Part shown: positions 45,411 to 56,487 of the stretch, in pieces | Position numbering within the stretch: position 1 is the stretch's first letter | Layout: each line of letters starts with the position of its first letter | NCBI RefSeq assembly: GCF_000003605.2 | Contig: NW_003129358.1 | Coordinates: 176,915 to 233,401, forward strand | DNA from: Saccoglossus kowalevskii | Taxonomy: Eukaryota; Hemichordata; Enteropneusta; Harrimaniidae | Direction: 5' to 3' | DNA length: 56,487 nt | Program-made: the position numbers and the translations under genes | Notes under the pieces: model-generated | Databases searched by the model: none | The model's input: the letters and a program-made list of their open reading frames with translations, nothing else | Told to the model about the DNA's origin: nothing

Positions 45411-48400
45411 GTAAGATAATCAGTATTCAATAAACTCAGCCGCGGAGCCGACTTTCATGACCTGATTATTCTTGGAAAAAACAACGACGCATCTGAAATT
45501 TCTACATCACATGGCCGAATCTGATTTTCACCCAAAGGGCCCAAAGTTCACAAAATGACGATGGTTACTTACAAGGATGAAGATTGTGATCTCCCGGTCT
45601 GTTAGCGCGATTTGATTTTTCAGGATTTGAAAGTTGTTAGTGATCTGGTCATCTCACATTTACATGTCAACTGCCATTTTGTTCATAATCCCGCTGTAGT
45701 TCACCGATATTTGCTACGTGTAATTTCCTAATGGCAATTTTATTTTGATTGACACACGTGCGGTCACTGTAATGTTTCCACTGGTTTTCACATCAAGCAC
45801 AGTTTTACAGGTGCTGTATATTCCATCTAGAGTCTTGCCATATTCCATTCACTTCACATGTTCACGTTTTCAAAAAGACAGTCTACTAAATCAACCTTAC
45901 ATTTCTTGAAGAATGTTTTAGTGTTGTTGTACTGTCAAGTTATTTTTATTATATTAATATTCATTACAATGTATTCTAATGTAGACTAACCATTGACAGT
46001 GACGATTAGATTTTTGCTGATCACACTTATGTTTTTTATCTGTTGGAATTATGTGATTGACACTGTCAGAAAGTTGATGTTTGTGCTTTTATAGAAAACA
46101 ATTATTTGATGCAATAAAAGTTGTTGTGTACAATGCTGATCATGACTGATCACACCTGTGCAGTGATCGTCATTTGTTTCCAAACCTCAAAACTGTTCAT
46201 ATATTTTCTCTGTGGGGCAACCTGCGAATAGCTATGTAAATTTTTTTCACTTTTTGAAATTGTTAGCTATAATTCTGACAGTTTCCTATTCAACACCTTT
46301 GTGATATTATGAGTTTTGGTAACTGTTTTTTTCGTATTGTGCTTTGCTGTGGTTGTTTTTTTTCACTGAATTTATGAATATTTTGACTCTAGACTTGTAA
46401 TGCTGAAATGTGTTATTTTTTACAACTTAGCTAGTTGTCTATACATCCTGTATAGGTCGTACACATACCGTGTTCTCACTAGAAAAAGTTACATTGACAA
46501 AAGTTACACCTTTGTAATAAAAAAATGTATAATGCACTCGATGGTGCTGATTTGTTGGATAGGCAATGCTTTGGTTGACCATATATTTCTGCCGTTTGTG
46601 TTCTTTTTCATTCAAGCAATTATAGTTACCCATTCCTGCTAAAACATAAAGCTAATCTCTTTTTAGCTCTATGGTGGAACCAAAACCTAAACTGATCTCA
46701 AATTTGACACACATTGCCTACTTTGAAATAAGATTTGAACTTGAATACAGTTGACAGTACAGCTCCAATACACTTAAACACAATTTGTGAACGGTAGCTG
46801 TTGTTGCCAGATTTAATTCCCTTTACACCTGTGTAACATGTGCTCATCTGTCTGTGCCAACATTACTACCATACTTAAGGTCCAGGGTGTTTTACCAAGC
46901 GTCGATGACATTTATCTCTTTTGAGTAGTAGTTTTCGAAACGGCAAAAATGTGATCGTCAAGTCGTGAAACCTGGTCATTGAACATTGTTTTACTTTACC
47001 GAATAAACGTCCATTGAGACTATCAAGAATGGGGTGTGAACAAGCAAACTATTCTTCGACATGACTTGTTGGCGGCCGTGAAAAGTTTAAATACTTCTTC
47101 TACCCTCAGTTTACCTTTTGTAAATTGCGAATTAACAGCTTTTAAAGGGGAAAATTACTGTGTTTTTTTTTGTCAAAATCAGTGTTAACAGATCGTATTT
47201 TAACATCGCGGTAATTCACCTCCGCATTGCGTTGAAAAAATTACTTCATCAATAATCAGAAAACTTTGTCTGTACGACACAGCATTTTGATTGGTTAACA
47301 AAAGACGTGACTTGTTAGGTCAAAGGAAGTTGTTCAGGTCAAATCATAAGAGTATCAAGAGTTTGGGTACGATTAAAAACATTCCACAACGAAGATAATG
47401 ATAAAGATCTTGTCTTTGACTGTTTCCTCACAGACCCTCTCGATTTTTGCACTGTAAATTCAGACGGTATGTAAACCGTATTGTAATAAAATGTGTGTAA
47501 TTTTATGAACATGTTAGTTTCTTCATTGTAAAATGTGTCATGGAAATTAATGACAACTCGTTTTGCATTTTTTTCCACAAAGAGACGTATTATTTCTCCA
47601 AGATCAGTGCTGTGAACGAAAAATATAATTTGGATAATTTTTCATGGGTTGGAAGATGGTTATCTTTTCTGAGGTGGTCCTCAAGTATAAGCCCACCCCC
47701 TAATTTTCCTGATTTTAAATGTTCAGGCCCCTGGGCTTATGATCAAGGAAGTATGGTATTACCATACTCAACCGTGTGAACGCCCAGTGTTCTCAACTCA
47801 GAAAATCATTATTTTTTAGGATTGGGTGCTTACCTGAGCACCCCCATCGGGAAAAGAGTGCAAATGACAATTTTAGTTCACCCTGTGACATTACAAAATT
47901 AGTTGCGTCGTCATTGACTTTCACAATGAATAAACAGAAATGGTCACAAAAATATGAACATTTTATTACAATATTAATTACATAGGAGTTGAAGTCAAAA
48001 TCTTCATTATTGTCGAATGTATTGGATTGCATTTCATTTTTATTAACAGGTCTTTGTCGAAGTGTAATTTACACATGGCTACCATAGTCTACGCATTCAC
48101 AACATATTCACGTTGGTTGATATCCACGTTGTACCATATAAAAAGATTACCAATATCCGTTTTATGATTAGACAAATTACAGGCATTTTTGAAGGGGTTG
48201 TTCGCTTAGCGAACGTGAACCCGAAAATATAATTGTTCCAAAAGTGGGAGTGGGTGCATAGCCGAGCATGGGTGCTAAGCCGGTCGAGTACGGTATATAA
48301 TATTTATGCCAGTGCTGTCATTAGTGTAATATGTTCACTTATGATTTTCTCTTGCCCTAATGTGAGTGATGTCAACGGAAAGGGGGACAAAAAACAGATG

Positions 48401-51400
48401 TGAACATGGTAATTGTCAGTCGGGTATTTCTGTATTCACTCGCAATATTATTTGATTCGGTTCAAGATTTATTGTCAAGGTATTTCATCTTAACATATTG
48501 AAATTAGACACCCTATGGTTACAACAGTATTTAGAAGCAAATTAAAAAACACCATTATTTAGTCTACGAGTGTAAACGACCGTTTCTCATCAACCAGACG
48601 ATGCATACTCACAAGTGAGTCCCCCTGTACTTGAGATGCGTCTTTAATAGTAGAGCAAATACGGAATATCAAGTGGCTTTTCAGATTGTAATTGAATGAA
48701 GATTTGATTGTTTGCTGGATTATTCACTGGAATGAGTAACTTCATTTCAATATGCTTCAAAAAGTTTGTGACCACAAAACATTCAAGTCAGAGTTTGAAT
48801 GTGTATCTTGATAGTAGTGCAAATAAATTACTGTAATTACGATGTAATTCGTAAATGTATGTAAAATAACAATACTCACTGGAATTGTCAGCTTAAAACG
48901 CTTATGCTCAAAATAGTGAAACTAAGTACCACAGCATTTTTTTTTTATATCTGAAATAGTCATGTGACCTTCTGGCCACAGTCATTTTCAATATCAAATT
49001 TGGAATCATCAAATCAAATTAAATCTCATCAAAGTTCAAAGTTTGACCCAGTTCTGCACGATGAGAAACATAACTGTTTTGGGCATACTGGTAATGTTGT
49101 TGGAAACTTCATATATAATGGGAATGAGCTCAGCCATCCCACCCCCTTTCCGCCTATGTCAGAACCCATATTCAAATGTACAAAATCTTAAGTTAACAGA
49201 TTTTAAGATTAATAAATTGGAATGATCTGAACATGGTCCCATAACTGAACCAACACACAGAAAATGCTGAATAAAAAATATATATATATTTTCCTGGAAA
49301 AATAGCAGTTTGTATGAGCAAATAGTTTCTATTTCGGATTCTCGGCCGAACGAGGGTAGTACATGTAAGAGTTATATTCCTAACATTACTGGTATATATT
49401 TCGTTTCGATATATTGGTAAACCAGTATTCCATAAATGTTGATGTGTTCCAGTGACGTGTAAAAATGTACAAAAAAGTTTGAATAGAGATGACACATGTC
49501 AAAAAGACATTGAAAACTGCATTTCTATAATTTCATTCAGTGAAAATACACAACACACAAGATGGCAGACATGCCTCTACTTCTATGATGGCTGAACTGA
49601 TGGTTCATTGCATTTTATTTTTCCACTCTGCACAAAACACTGTGCACTACGTGTAGTTTGTACTGTAGAACATGTCGACCCTGGTAGTTTGAAAGTTGCG
49701 TGGTTACTGTATTCGTGGTATTGGGAATTAAGTGCCACATTCGTTATGCAACAAATGTTTTTTTTTGTATGTTACACGCATAGTATATACTCCACATGCA
49801 ACCAGCATATGTAATTGAGCATGAATGTTTTATTTAATATGTTGTGTGTTTGAATTTGTATGGTAATTCACCTTAGAACAAAACAAATTGTGTTTTTTTG
49901 TGTGTGATCAGGTACCAGTGGGACACTAACTAAGCAATGTTAAATTTTGGATGTATAAAACATGGCAATAATTTTGTGTTTACCATGTATATCATCCACA
50001 AATTGATAATGTGGCTTTGTTGGGCTGAATAATCATTACAGGTTGTTCTTGTTGGCATATGAAAAGAAACCAAGAAAAATGTGGGTGTCACACAATGTTG
50101 GTGGGTGTCACACAATGTTGGTGGGTGTCACACAATGTTGGTTGGTGTGCCTGCCACCCACATGTCGAGAGAACACTGCACTTTATTTTGGTAAACTGCT
50201 TCATCTAATGGATAGAAATCGTAATTTCTTTAATAATTGGTAGCGTTAGTTGACTGCTCTGAAGTTTGAGTCCTGTTACTGTTACATATATATTATCGAC
50301 GCTATACAATTATTATCAATCATGTTAATTTTGGGACAGATAATTTTTGGAACCTTTTATAATAACTTCAGTTGCTGCTTGCATCACCTGTCTGAGTTAA
50401 CCCATGCATGTAACGTGTCACCGTATATAGATACATGTAAATGAATCCTTATTGGATTATTCACATACATTTTGTGGAATGAATAGGAGCAGTGTGGAAC
50501 TCATGAAAACAGCTCATGCAATTCATGGAAATCTTTTTATTCCTGGTATATACAAATTAGGTCAAGGCTACAAATCTTTCTCACAGGGTTTTCAAAAGAT
50601 TGTGTCTGTCTGTCTGTCTGGGGCCATATCTGTGCATAATAAGCAGCTATTTTGCATATTAATTATCTTATTTCAGCCTGTTTCAAAAACTTCAGAACAG
50701 ATTTTCATGAAATTTGCTTTAAATTGGTGCTGAACATCTTCTGGCTGATGATCTTAACCTCTAATGCCATTGCTCCTTCACTGACTGTTAGCAATATCAA
50801 TTTCTTATAAAACAACAATAATATATATATGCTGTATTCACATGGGAGTTTAACTTTGATTATTGTTCTTTGTTGAAATGTCTTCAGAGAGGAATACATG
50901 TATAGTGTTGAGATATCTTTACTTCATCAAAATTAACCTTCATCAAATGTGTAGCATAAAAATACTTAAAAACTAGTTTGGTATATGTCGAATCCCATGG
51001 GATTTGTTGATGTTACTACGATGCTATGACCTATGTCCTGTTATTACATTCAATTTAATGCATAACGTTTCATCTGATAGTCTGATAGTACCGTAGATGT
51101 TATTTGCACATTTCTGGACTTCCTATCGTTTGATCATGTTACAAAACTATATGGTCCCAGAAGCACAGAAACTAGTGATGCTATGATAGATGGGTGTGGT
51201 ACCAGTAATTCTCAAAACAACATGCTCACTGTTTTCTGTTTCAATCACTGTCATTTTTAGACTGTAAACAAGCTGTGAGAGTCTTGTATTTTCATGTGTT
51301 CAAATGCAGAATAGTTTTAAAGACACCACATGGCTTTTGAGGGTAATTGCTACCTTTGAGACTAATATGCCATTTTGTATTTTAAATGTGATGTCTTTAT

Positions 51401-54400
51401 ATTCATAGGGATTGTCACAGTTGTAGACAAACCTTAAATGTGATCTATAGAATTAGTGTCACCTCTGAATACATCTATTGTCTCATGTATCAATGTACAC
51501 TTGTTGGACACTGTTTTTCACATCCATCAATACTTGACCTTTCATTAGACTGGTGAAGTACCCCTTTCTTTTTTCCCTTTTGATATAATTATAAATGGTT
51601 GTTTTCAAGTAATTATTCCTAATTTGTTAGTTTCATATGTACTGTCAAATGCAGTAAATTAGTATATTGTAAAGCAGTAGTTGCTTGTAATGATACAGCT
51701 CTTTCTCAGGTCAATGTACTTTGAAGGTCACTCTTACTATGAGCTATATAAGTTGGTGTTGTCTGGTTGGATTGTGTCTATATCCTAACACTAACAAATA
51801 AAATGCACATAATTTTCACTGTTCAATCTAAAATTAACGAGATTCTGAAAAAAAAATTCAAAATGTTTTGGTGGCTTCAAAGATAAAATATACATGATCA
51901 TTACTGTGAATTGTTAGCTCAATAACTGAAACAGATAAATTTCCCTCCATAGCCGCATTGTTTAAAACAAAATAAATTTTTCCCTAATAATGAATGAAAT
52001 GGCAGGATGTGTGAATAAATAATACCTATTTCATAAAATCTTATATTGGTTATAATTTTGTTCTGTTACCACTTCATATACTCACTCAGGTTTTTTGATT
52101 AAAACTAATGACTGATTACCTGTCAGTTGCCAACTCATCACTTAATTATGCTTCATGTCTGAAAATAAAATGTATATCATCATGCAACTCTTGTAGACAC
52201 AAATTAGGATTTCTCAAATGCACTAATGTATTGTATGTGACCTAGTTGGTGTGTATTGCGTTATGGAAATTACAAGTTTGATGCTCAACGGTCCACACAG
52301 TAAATATAGTGACTTTAGACTACTTTACAGAATTGCAGCATTTCATATTGTGAGATTAAAAGTCTGTCAAAAGAAAACTCATGACGCATTGTGTGATGTT
52401 TCTGGTCTCAAGTGCATGTAGAAAGTACTAGATTTATCACTGCTTTCTCACTGAAAGTTGTCATGTTTAAATATATAAATGTATAAAAAGTTGTCACTGT
52501 TGCATTTTCGTTGTTGCAGCAAACCCATTATTGATTAGTTCCAAATTTAAATCTCACTGGTATCCAAAGTTGAATACCGAAAACCGTAGGTGTGACTAGG
52601 TTGCTAGAGACTCGTTAGAGCAATCAATATACTATTTACTTAACTGACAAAAATAACTGACTGCATATTCAATTTTTACACAGGTCGAATCCTTTATACT
52701 GGACCCAGATGAATTGGAAGGTGAACCAATACTAGACACCGCATCTAAACTGTTACAACTCAACAGTACTGGTGGAGATTTAAAAATTGTTGATCCCGAC
52801 ACACAAGAAAAATTAGAGGCTTTGTTAGAAGCAGCAGGTACAGTAGAAATTATTGTGACACGTCTAGATAGTGGAATCCTTGAGTGTCATGGGTGTATTT
52901 ACAGATTACATTGAATCCCTTGAGGTTTGCTTAATCTGACATCAGAAATTGTTCCTGACAAAGCTGCTACATCATTCTGAGCTCTAGGTGATAATTAACC
53001 ACCCGTCTAGATTTAAAATAAGGGGAGTCTCATACTTGTACAATTTTCCTAAGCTCCTCCTACCTATACATGGCTTCCCGCATACATCATCACTACCACA
53101 TTCATTTCTTTCTGAATATTCATATTAGCATTCTCAATCTTTCTTTCTATATCAGCATTATCATATTCTTCTCCAGAGAGTTCAACTACCTTAAATTTTA
53201 TGTGTATTGTTTTTTTTTTGATGTCAACTATTTGACTCACAAAGCTCACTAATTTCTATTCCTGCTTACTTATCCCAAACCAAGAGAGAATATCATGACA
53301 TTGATTATATATTATTCATTTGTATATTTCCTACTTTAAAAAATAAATAAATAATAATGAATTGTTGACTATAGAGGTAATATTGATTTAAAGTTTTATA
53401 AGAATTTCACAAAATTGGTTCTAGTAACTGAATTCAGACGTGTCCAAAAAACTTGTCAGCGATGTGGTTATTTGCCATACTCAATTTATATACTCAATAG
53501 TTTTGACCTGCACTTATGGAGGTGATTGACTAAACCTGAATGTTTTGATTCAATATGTCCTAGGCATTTAATGTGGCCATGAAATCGGGTGTCCTTAGAA
53601 TAGTTCCAATTCAAGCCATGTTAGGCATGATACCAACATCATTCAATTGTGGAATTCTAATGAAAATGCTTTCTTGGTATTGTAGGAATTGGCAAATTAG
53701 CGACTGTAGATGGCAAAGCTTTCACTGATCCTGAAGTTTTGAGAAGATTGACTTCATCTGTAAGTTGTGCATTGGACGAAGCTGCAGCAGCATTGAGTCG
53801 TATGCGAGCTGAGATGGGTGGATCAGGACCTGTCTCTGAGGGGTAAGATATATTTCACTAACTGTCATTGACTGACATAAAACTATTACTGTAATATCTA
53901 TACTAGAAGCCATGGCTTCTATTTATATGGTGGAATGCAATAGAGGGATGTGGCTTCTATTAGAGCATCTACACATGAGAAATGATGAATTTTTGGTTCT
54001 CAATTGTTCAAAAATGATTGAGTGCGACTCCTACTAGGGATGTGGCTTCTAATACAGATAATACAGCTACTGGTATAGACATGTTCAGTTTGAATTGCTC
54101 TGATGACCTGGCTACTGTTACCATTTAATGTCGACTACTACCATAACAAAATCCTTTTTTTAGTGCCAGTAACATTATTGTAACATTTAGCATGCAATGT
54201 ATCAACATACACAGTTTGTCAATTCGTTTTGGTTTTTTTGGTGATCAAAGAGTGGGGAATAACCTTTCTAGCCGTAGACTCTCCAGAATTTTGGGCACTG
54301 ACTATTTTTTCAACAATTTCCTGAATTCATAAAGCTTATTGGATGTGAATATGAACTAATGTAATCTGTCAACTTGATGCATGGCTACTACAGTCAGTTA

Positions 54401-56487
54401 TGTCAACAGTTAGTTACAACTCTGTTGTTATTGATCTGTAGAATAAGATCATTGGTCGATGCATGCACTGAAGGAGATGTGAATGCTGTCAGGAAATTAT
54501 TAGACGAAGGTCGTAGTGTACATGAAACCACTGAGGAAGGGGAAAGTTTATTATCGCTTGCATGTTCTGCTGGCTACTATGAACTAGCACAGGTAAATGT
54601 CTTGTCTTGTTCTTTATAACAATTATAAATCTGAGCATGTATAATAGATCATTTATCGAAAAAACTATTTAAGAAAAACGTTTTGAGGAATCCACCTTCA
54701 TTTCCTATTTCATATACCGTATTTGCTTGTATAAACATTTGCATTTGTTGTCAAGTGAACCATTGAAATATGACTTATTTTGACCATAGAAACACCTGTG
54801 TGATTTGTGTATTAAGTGTACGCTCTATTGATAGTGATATTGTTGTGAAGTAAGCCACTTTTAATACTAATCTGATTCTTTGTAATAGTGAGGATTATCC
54901 TATCTTAATGCTTGGTTATATTTCATTTACTTGCCATGCCAAGTTTGATATCTGTTTTGTCTGATATTCATTATTAATTCATCAAAAATTATGAATTATT
55001 TAACTGTACATGTGTGATTGATCTATTCCTTCTAACTATTTGATTAGTACCAAGTTGGATTATTACTGTATTTGCTCTATTAATAGCTAAGGTGTGTCTC
55101 TGATCAAAATGAGTCGTACTTTAATTATTCATTGTACAATAAATGCAATATTTGTTTTCTATGCACTTGTGATAAATAAAACATATACAGTTACTAAGCA
55201 TTTATGTCCATAATAGGTTCTGTTAGCAATGCATGCTAACGTAGAAGACCGTGGTATAAAAGGGGATTGTACACCATTAATGGAGTCGTCATCAGCCGGC
55301 CACACTGATATAATCAGATTACTACTCGCCCATGGCGCTGATATTAATGCCCAATCATCTACTGGTAAGATTACAATCTTAGTTTTCTGGTTTATTTGGT
55401 TTTCTGCAACTTAGCATCAATAATGCTGTCTTTATCAACACTTGTATTCATTTATTCAATACCAGAAGTCTCCGGCCTAAAAGTAAAACATGAGTAAGTG
55501 AGAAATATATAATAATGCACTAGAAGTGAAGTTCATATTGTCAATAATTTTTAACAATAAGTTATAGACATAGAGCAAGCCACTCCAATTTTGCAGTTAT
55601 TAATTTTTGCCATTTGATGATTCGTGATGCTAAAATTCTGTGAAAGTATTTGACAGTCTACGTTCTATGATTTTACAACTAAGAAAAATTGTTTTTCACT
55701 GACCCTCGAAAATTTGTTCTTTACAAATTAAACCGGTTTACAGTACGTTGCATTAATAGTGTACTGTAAAAAGCTTCAATTTTGTAAGTGAAAATAAAAT
55801 ATATTGGGAGATTTGTTAAAAATAAAGCACTGTAATGTATAATAATCTAGAGAATGTCTTTTTTTGGGGGGAAAGGGACCTTGCTGACTTGTTGAAATCA
55901 TTTTGGTAATTTTTGCAGGGAATACACCACTTATGTATACATGCAATGGTGGTCATGAGGACGCTGTTAAGGTGTTATTGGAGAATGGTGCTAATTTAGA
56001 GGATGTCAATGAAAATGGACATACACCATTGATGGAAGCAGCTAGTGCTGGACATTTAGGCGTGGCTAAAATACTCATTGAAAAAGGAGCACTTATAAAT
56101 GCCCACTCCAATGAATTTAAGGAGAGTGCTCTCACTTTAGCCTGCTACAAAGGTTTGTACACCTAACCTAACATTTTTATACATCTAATATACTCTAATA
56201 AAACCAAAATATTATTTCTCGTAGATATCAATGATTTCATTGTAAGATTAACAGAAATAGGAAAGACTGTTTGTATGAAATTTAACAGGTATAATGTACT
56301 GTCTGAGGACGTTATTTACGGTATTAGCAATACATCTTTTCCTTCAAAATTCTGTAAATGTAAATGCAGAGCAATAGCATTTGTTTTCAAATGAAGTCAT
56401 TACATCGTTTAATTAGGACAAACAAGTGAGTAAACAAAAACTAAAATGTCCTAAATAGAAGTCTTTATAACTGTTGTGGTGTGGAAC
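45228..56487 (+). CDS. ANKHD1: ANKHD1/ANKRD17 (mask) ankyrin-KH protein, 5' part
   Basis: Six exons are visible: 45228-45410, 52684-52837, 53686-53842, 54442-54592, 55217-55364 and 55919-56152. They give 1027 nt (342 codons plus one base) in one open frame with GT-AG borders; the gene continues past the window. Residues 1-61 are acidic and helical (to GSEEGEVSE), shorter than the low-complexity N-terminus of vertebrate proteins. Then come VESFILDPDELEGEP, EKLEALLEAAGIGKLATVDG, FTDPEVLRRLTSSVSCALDE and AAAALSRMRAEMG, nearly identical to the conserved pre-ankyrin region of human ANKHD1 and ANKRD17. Ankyrin repeats start around residue 166 (LVDACTEGDVNAVRKLLDEG), with TPLMESSSAGHTDIIRLLL, TPLMYTCNGGHEDAVKVLL and TPLMEAASAGHLGVAKIL following. 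The full family protein has about 25 repeats and a KH domain and is a cytoplasmic/nuclear scaffold linked to Hippo/Yorkie, receptor-kinase signalling and RNA binding. Invertebrates normally have one gene (mask), so the symbol denotes the family. Confidence 0.95.
45411..52683 (+). other. ANKHD1 intron 1
   Basis: A 7.3-kb intron. It contains a 17-bp palindrome (47751-47767), a 20-bp triple tandem repeat (50081-50140), a (TGTC)n run near 50602-50620, and plain AT-rich sequence. No nested gene is recognised on either strand; frames up to 100 codons are motif-free. Confidence 0.7.
50081..50140 (+). repeat. 20-bp tandem repeat, three perfect copies
   Basis: GTGGGTGTCACACAATGTTG occurs three times in a row, and a fourth partial copy (GTTGGTGTG) follows. 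Perfect identity suggests recent expansion, so it is probably a polymorphic minisatellite. Confidence 0.97.
52684..52837 (+). CDS. ANKHD1: ANKHD1 exon 2
   Basis: Residues 62-112 plus one base: VESFILDPDELEGEP to KLEALLEAA. The acceptor is TTTTTACACAG and the donor GCAG|GTACAG. Confidence 0.95.
53686..53842 (+). CDS. ANKHD1: ANKHD1 exon 3
   Basis: Residues 113-164 and two bases: GIGKLATVDGKAFTDPEV to the Ala-rich DEAAAALSRMRAEM helix. The acceptor is GGTATTGTAG and the donor GAGGG|GTAAGA. Confidence 0.95.
53904..53921. repeat. 18-bp perfect palindrome in ANKHD1 intron
   Basis: TAGAAGCCATGGCTTCTA is self-complementary. GATGTGGCTTCTA recurs nearby (about 53947 and 54038), which suggests a decayed MITE between exons 3 and 4. 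Confidence 0.6.
54442..54592 (+). CDS. ANKHD1: ANKHD1 exon 4 (first ankyrin repeat)
   Basis: Completes codon 165 and encodes residues to 215, including DVNAVRKLLDEGRSVHE and ESLLSLACSAGYYELAQ. The acceptor is TTGATCTGTAG and the donor CACAG|GTAAAT. Confidence 0.95.
55217..55364 (+). CDS. ANKHD1: ANKHD1 exon 5 (ankyrin repeats)
   Basis: Residues 216-264 plus one base: VLLAMHANVEDRGIKGD, then TPLMESSSAGHTDIIRLLL and HGADINAQS. The acceptor is GTCCATAATAG and the donor ACTG|GTAAGA. Confidence 0.95.
55919..56152 (+). CDS. ANKHD1: ANKHD1 exon 6 (ankyrin repeats)
   Basis: Residues 265-342 plus one base: three repeats ending NEFKESALTLACYKG, a stretch almost unchanged in human ANKHD1. The acceptor is ATTTTTGCAG and the donor AAAG|GTTTGT. 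The next exon lies beyond the window. Confidence 0.95.

Noticed and set aside
47751..47767. 17-nt palindrome and a loosely similar inverted ACCRTACTCRACCG near 48280-48300
   Set aside because: Similarity ends after about 14 bp and there is no target duplication; not enough for a transposon call.
50602..50620. (TGTC)n run
   Set aside because: Only about four units; ordinary microsatellite noise.
1..56487. CRISPR arrays, bacterial operons, ribosomal RNA or Shine-Dalgarno signals
   Set aside because: None present; the window is clearly animal nuclear DNA.

Overview
This is a window of nuclear genomic DNA from an animal, most likely an aquatic invertebrate. It is AT-rich. Its genes are split by GT-AG introns with all phases consistent, and it carries eukaryotic tRNA genes and many decayed transposons. 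The three recognisable protein genes are metazoan families. I cannot place it more finely than an invertebrate bilaterian (lophotrochozoan or invertebrate deuterostome are both possible). There is no operon, CRISPR array or other prokaryotic structure.

Layout. 1-22 kb is gene-poor. It holds a non-LTR retrotransposon 3' end (1-530), two broken Penelope-like/GIY-YIG retroelements (4.4-5.3 kb on +, 8.15-9.56 kb on -), a (TAACA)n microsatellite that cuts the second one, a tyrosine-recombinase (Crypton-type) remnant near 10.4-10.8 kb, and several palindromes and small repeats. 22.2-30.0 kb is a four-exon LRRC20-like leucine-rich-repeat gene on the minus strand (complete reading frame, 173 aa). Its introns carry a Tigger/pogo element interrupted by an assembly gap, two copies of one TA-flanked MITE, and a LINE fragment. 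30.4-34.1 kb is a three-exon eIF4E-binding protein (4E-BP) gene on the plus strand (complete, 115 aa), head-to-head with LRRC20 with 437 bp between the start codons. 34-45 kb is intergenic. It holds three identical intact tRNA-Thr(TGT) genes plus a half copy made by a 279-bp tandem duplication, two related MITEs, a long imperfect hairpin and an orphan Myb/SANT-like (trihelix) exon. 45.2 kb to the end is the 5' part of an ANKHD1/ANKRD17 (mask) gene on the plus strand: six exons, 342 codons, running off the window within the ankyrin repeats.

The most notable observation is gene order. LRRC20, 4E-BP and ANKHD1 are neighbours here. From what I know of the human genome, LRRC20 and EIF4EBP2 are adjacent and divergent on chromosome 10, while ANKHD1 and EIF4EBP3 are adjacent on chromosome 5 (with read-through transcripts). 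A single invertebrate locus that joins both neighbourhoods looks like the state before the vertebrate genome duplications. 4E-BP represses cap-dependent translation downstream of TOR, and ANKHD1-family proteins are large ankyrin/KH scaffolds. LRRC20 has no well-defined role.

I found no convincing undescribed system. The novel-looking items are structural: the joined synteny, the split tRNA duplication, the hairpin at 41.4-41.6 kb, and an orphan DNA-binding exon.
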